From positions 1 to 8,856 of the forward strand of contig DASPXK010000372.1 of the NCBI GenBank assembly GCA_035637315.1: 8,856 nucleotides of DNA, given 5' to 3'. The DNA comes from DASPXK01 sp035637315 (GTDB lineage: Bacteria; Chloroflexota; UBA6077; JACCZL01). The translations under genes were made by a program, and so were the position numbers. Within the stretch, counting starts at the first letter, position 1. The number at the start of each line of letters is the position of its first letter. Under the pieces are notes generated by a model. That model was not told the origin of the DNA, ran no database searches, and saw only the letters and a list, made by a program, of their open reading frames with translations. This document shows, in pieces, positions 6,160 through 8,856 of this stretch.

Positions 6160-6214
6160 GTAGGGGTGCGATTGATTGCGCCCTCGGGGGGGGCGCAGCA
6201 AGCAGCGCCCCTAC
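6160..6214. repeat. GTAGGGG-bounded repeat with alternative hairpins between oxidoreductase and M24 genes
   Basis: Outer arms GTAGGGGTGC (6160-6169) and GCGCCCCTAC (6205-6214) are inverted copies matching at 9 of 10. Inside are two 7-bp perfect stems that share bases: TGCGCCC (6177-6183) with GGGCGCA (6191-6197), and GGGGCGC (6190-6196) with GCGCCCC (6205-6211). They cannot form together. A run of eight G lies at 6186-6193. The element fills most of the 77-base gap between the luciferase-like gene and the M24 gene, ending 13 bases before the latter's ribosome binding site. It also supplies the luciferase-like gene's TAG (6213-6211). It could be a dispersed repeat, a partial terminator or both. 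It lacks a U-tract. Confidence 0.65.
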
Positions 6215-7218
6215 CGAAAATGCGGGATCACTTCTTCGGCGAAGCGCTGCATGTCCTCGACCATGATCTCGGGCGTCTCGCTGAGGAAGCTGATCGCCGC
6301 CAGGCTCCTCACGCCCGCGTCCACGAGCGCGCCGATTCGGTCGACGATCTCGGCCGGCGAGCCGACCAGGTTGACCTGCTCCATTCGACTCAGGTTCTGG
6401 TTGCGCAGGGTGGAGGCGGCCAAGGTCTGAAGATGGACGTACATGCGGCTCTTGCGGAAGCGCTCGATGCCGCTCTCGCGGCCACGGTCCAGGCAGACCA
6501 TCAGCTGCGGGGCGATATCGATCATATCGGGATCCCGGCCAGCCTGGGCGGCGAGCCGAACGATCTCGTCGCGGCCGTGGCGGATCTCCTCCGCCGAGAC
6601 CGCGGCCGGCATCCAGCCCTGCCCATGGCTCGCCGCGCGGCGAGCCACGTTGGGGTTGTTGCCGCCCATGTAGATCGGATACGGGTCCTGGACCGGCTTC
6701 GGGTACAGCTCGATGCCCTCGAACTCGTAATACTCGCCCTTGAAGCTCGCGCGGCGCTGCGCGAAGAGGCAGCTGAGCGCCTCGAGACCCTCGTCCAACA
6801 TCCGCCCGCGGTGGGCCCCGCTCAGGCGGGGCATGATCGCCTCGAATTCCTCGCGGTAGGCGCCGGTCCCAACCGCGAGCACGGTCCGGCCGCCGGCCAC
6901 CTGGTCGAGCGTGGCGAGCTGCTTGGCCAGGAATACCGGCTCGCGCATTGGGAGCACGAGCACCGCGACGCCAAGCTTGATCCGCTCGGTCATTCGCGCG
7001 GCGGCTGCGAAGACGATCAGCGGCTCGTAGAAGTTGGGCGGATCGGCGAAGTCGTGGCGGACGTAAGCAGGCGGGGTGATATGGTCGTTGCCCCACGCCG
7101 AGTCGAACCCCAGCCGTTCGGCCGCCTGGATCAGCTCGAGGGTGACGTCGACCGAGCAGAAGGGCAGCGGCAGGCTTAAGCCCTCTTTGCAGGTCGGGAC
7201 CGACACGCCGAACCTCAT
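6211..7218 (-). CDS. Luciferase-like (LLM class) F420/flavin-dependent oxidoreductase
   Basis: The 335-residue TIM-barrel oxidoreductase of the bacterial-luciferase superfamily probably uses F420 or FMN. It begins MRFGVSVPTC, followed by AERLGFDSAWGNDH (33-46), RIKLGVAVLVLPMREP (79-94) and the characteristic cofactor-side segment AVGTGAYREEFEA (115-127). RGRMLDEGLEAL (137-148) and PIYMGGNNPN (181-190) are further family hallmarks, and the end EEVIPHFR is normal. Members oxidise or reduce a wide range of substrates (alcohols, tetrahydromethanopterin derivatives, amines, sulfonates), so the substrate is not predictable. Its ATG (7218-7216) overlaps the TGA of the upstream PLP-enzyme gene as ATGA, and a GAGGGAG ribosome binding site lies about 10 bases upstream. 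This indicates co-transcription and translational coupling. The stop codon lies inside the repeat that follows. Confidence 0.92.
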   Translation of the reverse strand: MRFGVSVPTCKEGLSLPLPFCSVDVTLELIQAAERLGFDSAWGNDHITPPAYVRHDFADPPNFYEPLIVFAAAARMTERIKLGVAVLVLPMREPVFLAKQLATLDQVAGGRTVLAVGTGAYREEFEAIMPRLSGAHRGRMLDEGLEALSCLFAQRRASFKGEYYEFEGIELYPKPVQDPYPIYMGGNNPNVARRAASHGQGWMPAAVSAEEIRHGRDEIVRLAAQAGRDPDMIDIAPQLMVCLDRGRESGIERFRKSRMYVHLQTLAASTLRNQNLSRMEQVNLVGSPAEIVDRIGALVDAGVRSLAAISFLSETPEIMVEDMQRFAEEVIPHFR

Positions 7219-8492
7219 CCGACCACGGCTCCCTCTAGCGTGTAGCCGTACGCCTCCTGGAGGGTCCTGGCAAGGCCCTCCCGCGTCGGCTCAATCAGCG
7301 GGATGTCCTTGAGGTACGGCCGCGTTACCTCGGGGTCTTTGAGGCCGCTCGACGTGCTGACCACCACCACCACGTCGTCGCGGCCCAGGCTGCCGCGCCC
7401 CGCCAGCTTCTGCGCGCCGACTAGGGGCACCACCGACGACGCTTCGGCATAGATGCCTTCGTCCTCGGCCAGGGCGAGCTGCATGGCCATGATCTCGTCC
7501 TCACCCGCCCGGACGCCGCAGCCGCCGCTCTCGCGAACCGCCCGCAGCGACTGGTAGGCGCTGTTGGCCGTCCCGGTCGAGACGGCCACCGTCGGGTAGG
7601 TCGGCATCGGCTCGGTGTGGTCGAGCCCTCGCTCGAGCGTGTTGGTCAGCGCGCCGAACACCTCGGCGGCGACCATCTTCGGGACGTGGTCGACGTGGCC
7701 AAGGTCGCGCAGCTCCGAACAGCCACGCCATGCGCCGGTCAGCGTGTCGCCGGAACCGATCGGGAAGATCATCGCGTGCGGCGCCTGCCAGCCCAGCTGC
7801 TCGCACGTCTCGTAGCCTAGCGCCTTGCACCCTTCCTGGGCGTACGGATTGGCGCCGATGAAGGGGACCAGGAAGTTCTGTATCGGGAACCAGCCCAGCT
7901 CCCCGACGCCCAGCTTGACCATCGTCCAGCGGTCCTGGATCGTCGGCGTGGCCACGACCATCGCGCCATACGTCTGCATCAGCACCCGCATCGAGAGCGG
8001 GAAGTCCTGGGTGGTGAAGATGATCGACTTGAGCCCACCTCGCGCGGCGTAGGCGGCCGTCGCAGCGCCCCCGTTACCCGAGGAGGCCGCCGTCAAGACC
8101 TGGCAGCCAAACTCGAGCGCCTTCGAGGCGCCGACTGAGCCCATGCGGTCCTTGAACGACCAGGTCGGATTCTGCGACTCGTCCTTCAGGTACAGGCGGT
8201 CCAGGCCGAGGCGGCGTCCCAACCGCGGCAGACGGAGGAGCGGCGTCATCCCCTCGCCAAGCGTCACGACGCGGTCCTCGTCGACTGGAAAGAACTCGCG
8301 GTAGCGCCACATGGTCGCGGGCCGCCTGGCCAGCGCCTCGGGGTTCCAGGCTCGCGCGATCGCGGCGTAGTCGTAGACACAGAACAGGTTGGAGCTGAGC
8401 TGACCGGTGCAGGCCGGGCAGCCCATGAAGTACCTGCCCGGCGGGTAGGTCCTGGCGCAGCGAAAGCACTCCAGGTGTGTGAGGTAGCTCAT
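7215..8492 (-). CDS. Threonine-synthase-like PLP-dependent enzyme with N-terminal zinc ribbon
   Basis: The 425-residue fold-type II PLP enzyme resembles threonine synthase, which converts O-phosphohomoserine to threonine. The N-terminus has a four-cysteine pattern, C9-x2-C12 and C25-x2-C28, as in the zinc-ribbon threonine synthases of archaea and some bacteria. TLGEGMTPLLRL (77-88) leads into YLKDESQNPTWSFKDRMG (101-118), where Lys114 should form the Schiff base with PLP. ASSGNGGAATAAYAA (136-150) is the phosphate-binding loop and PIGSGDTLTGAWRG (244-257) the cofactor glycine loop. The usual NPTGSFKDRG is altered to NPTWSFKDRM, so a related reaction such as a beta-elimination or cysteate-synthase-like replacement is possible. 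The ATG at 8492 has GAGGAGGG 4 bases upstream. It is first gene of the minus-strand unit and overlaps the next by 4 bases. I give no thrC symbol because true threonine synthase activity is unproven. Confidence 0.88.
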   Translation of the reverse strand: MSYLTHLECFRCARTYPPGRYFMGCPACTGQLSSNLFCVYDYAAIARAWNPEALARRPATMWRYREFFPVDEDRVVTLGEGMTPLLRLPRLGRRLGLDRLYLKDESQNPTWSFKDRMGSVGASKALEFGCQVLTAASSGNGGAATAAYAARGGLKSIIFTTQDFPLSMRVLMQTYGAMVVATPTIQDRWTMVKLGVGELGWFPIQNFLVPFIGANPYAQEGCKALGYETCEQLGWQAPHAMIFPIGSGDTLTGAWRGCSELRDLGHVDHVPKMVAAEVFGALTNTLERGLDHTEPMPTYPTVAVSTGTANSAYQSLRAVRESGGCGVRAGEDEIMAMQLALAEDEGIYAEASSVVPLVGAQKLAGRGSLGRDDVVVVVSTSSGLKDPEVTRPYLKDIPLIEPTREGLARTLQEAYGYTLEGAVVG

Positions 8493-8523
8493 CCAGCCCT
8501 CCTCGACTGTGACCGCCTCGCCT

Positions 8524-8592
8524 CTAGTCTATGCGCGCCGCCGCCCGGCTGCCACCGTGGAGCGCCGGACGCGGCGATCCAGGTTAGACTAG
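8524..8592. promoter_or_regulatory. Divergent promoter region with mirrored -10-like boxes
   Basis: CTAGTCTA (8524-8531) and TAGACTAG (8585-8592) are a perfect 8-bp inverted repeat 53 bases apart. Each contains TAGACT (TAnnnT type) pointing outward: minus strand 8531-8526 towards the PLP gene (leader about 28 bases) and plus strand 8585-8590 towards the luciferase-like gene (leader about 43 bases). Possible -35 sequences are poor (TGGCAG at 8554-8549 for the minus strand; nothing convincing for plus). The positions are right for promoters, but the call rests on weak boxes. The GC-rich middle holds no other recognised site. Confidence 0.35.
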
Positions 8593-8639
8593 TCCGCAGA
8601 ACCAGAGCCGGTGGAAGATTCGGCGGACGGAGTCGCACG

Positions 8640-8856
8640 ATGGACATCAAGCCCGGCCTCGGGATCCTGCAGAACTACCCGCCGAGCCGACTGATCGGGC
8701 TGGCCAGGCTGGCTGAGTCGCTCGGATATGCCCAGCTCTGGTACGGCAACGAGAAGTTCTACCGCGACATGTACGTTGGGTTGACGCTGTGCGCCGTCAA
8801 CACGAGCCGAATCCGACTCGGCACGTTCATCGCCGACCCGTACACGATGCACCCGG
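8640..8856 (+). CDS. Second luciferase-like (LLM class) oxidoreductase, N-terminal part (runs off right edge)
   Basis: ATG at 8640 follows GGAG with a 7-base spacer and opens a frame that stays open to the window end (72 codons). The protein reads MDIKPGLGILQNYPPSR, then LARLAESLGYAQLWYGNE, a first beta-alpha unit typical of luciferase-like oxidoreductases. NTSRIRLGTFIADPYTMHP corresponds to the second strand segment, where the other copy in this window has ERIKLGVAVLVLPMREP. The style is closest to F420-dependent methylenetetrahydromethanopterin-reductase-like members, but only about a fifth of the usual length is visible. Identity to the other luciferase-like protein is low, so it is not a recent duplicate. 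It is transcribed divergently from the PLP-enzyme unit and may share its control region. Confidence 0.82.
   Translation, partial: MDIKPGLGILQNYPPSRLIGLARLAESLGYAQLWYGNEKFYRDMYVGLTLCAVNTSRIRLGTFIADPYTMHP

Noticed and set aside
4928..7096. A 722-codon minus-strand reading frame that would fuse about 320 residues onto the M24 protein
   Set aside because: The extra part runs out of frame through the luciferase-like gene, is Arg/Pro/Gly-rich shadow sequence, and the true start at 6133 has a good AGGAG and family-like N-terminus.

Overview
This is a GC-rich window (about two-thirds G+C by eye). It looks like a chromosomal fragment from a free-living bacterium, most plausibly a Chloroflexota member. 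Three things point that way: a twin-arginine lipoprotein substrate-binding protein with a long Ala/Pro-rich linker after the lipobox, luciferase-like (F420/flavin) oxidoreductases next to peptide-type ABC transporters, and intergenic palindromes of the types 'CCTGAGCGAAGCGAAGGATC' and 'GTAGGGGC...GCCCCTAC', which I remember from such genomes. The phylum call is inference. No rRNA or other marker gene is present.

Layout. A truncated minus-strand gene of unknown function runs off the left edge (1-227); a good sigma70-like promoter and a spaced direct repeat lie upstream of it. A plus-strand transporter block follows: a solute-binding lipoprotein (559-2298), then two permeases of the DppB/OppB and DppC/OppC types (2822-3826 and 3942-4844). 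No ATPase gene is visible. The 523-bp gap after the binding protein holds the first 50 codons of a decayed amidohydrolase, cut off where a composite repeat begins. That repeat has a near-perfect 28-bp inverted repeat, flanked on both sides by 18-19 bp tandem units in opposite orientation. A related hairpin element fills the gap between the two permease genes.

Convergent to this, a three-gene minus-strand unit is read from 8492 down to 4928: a threonine-synthase-like PLP enzyme, a luciferase-like oxidoreductase (4-bp ATGA overlap) and an M24 metallopeptidase-fold hydrolase. The last two genes both end in a TAG that lies inside the same 8-bp motif of a GTAGGGGC-type palindrome. A second luciferase-like gene starts divergently at 8640 and leaves the window. 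It is separated from the PLP gene by a short region with an 8-bp inverted repeat carrying matching outward -10-like boxes.

Reading together: an oligopeptide/amino-compound importer sits beside a C-N hydrolase fold, an amidohydrolase remnant, a PLP lyase/synthase fold and two luciferase-like oxidoreductases. This fits an accessory catabolic region for a small nitrogen-containing substrate, but the substrate cannot be read from the sequence. The most unusual signals are the repeat architecture and its intimate positioning at gene ends, plus an M24 enzyme that keeps all metal ligands but seems to lack both prolidase catalytic histidines.
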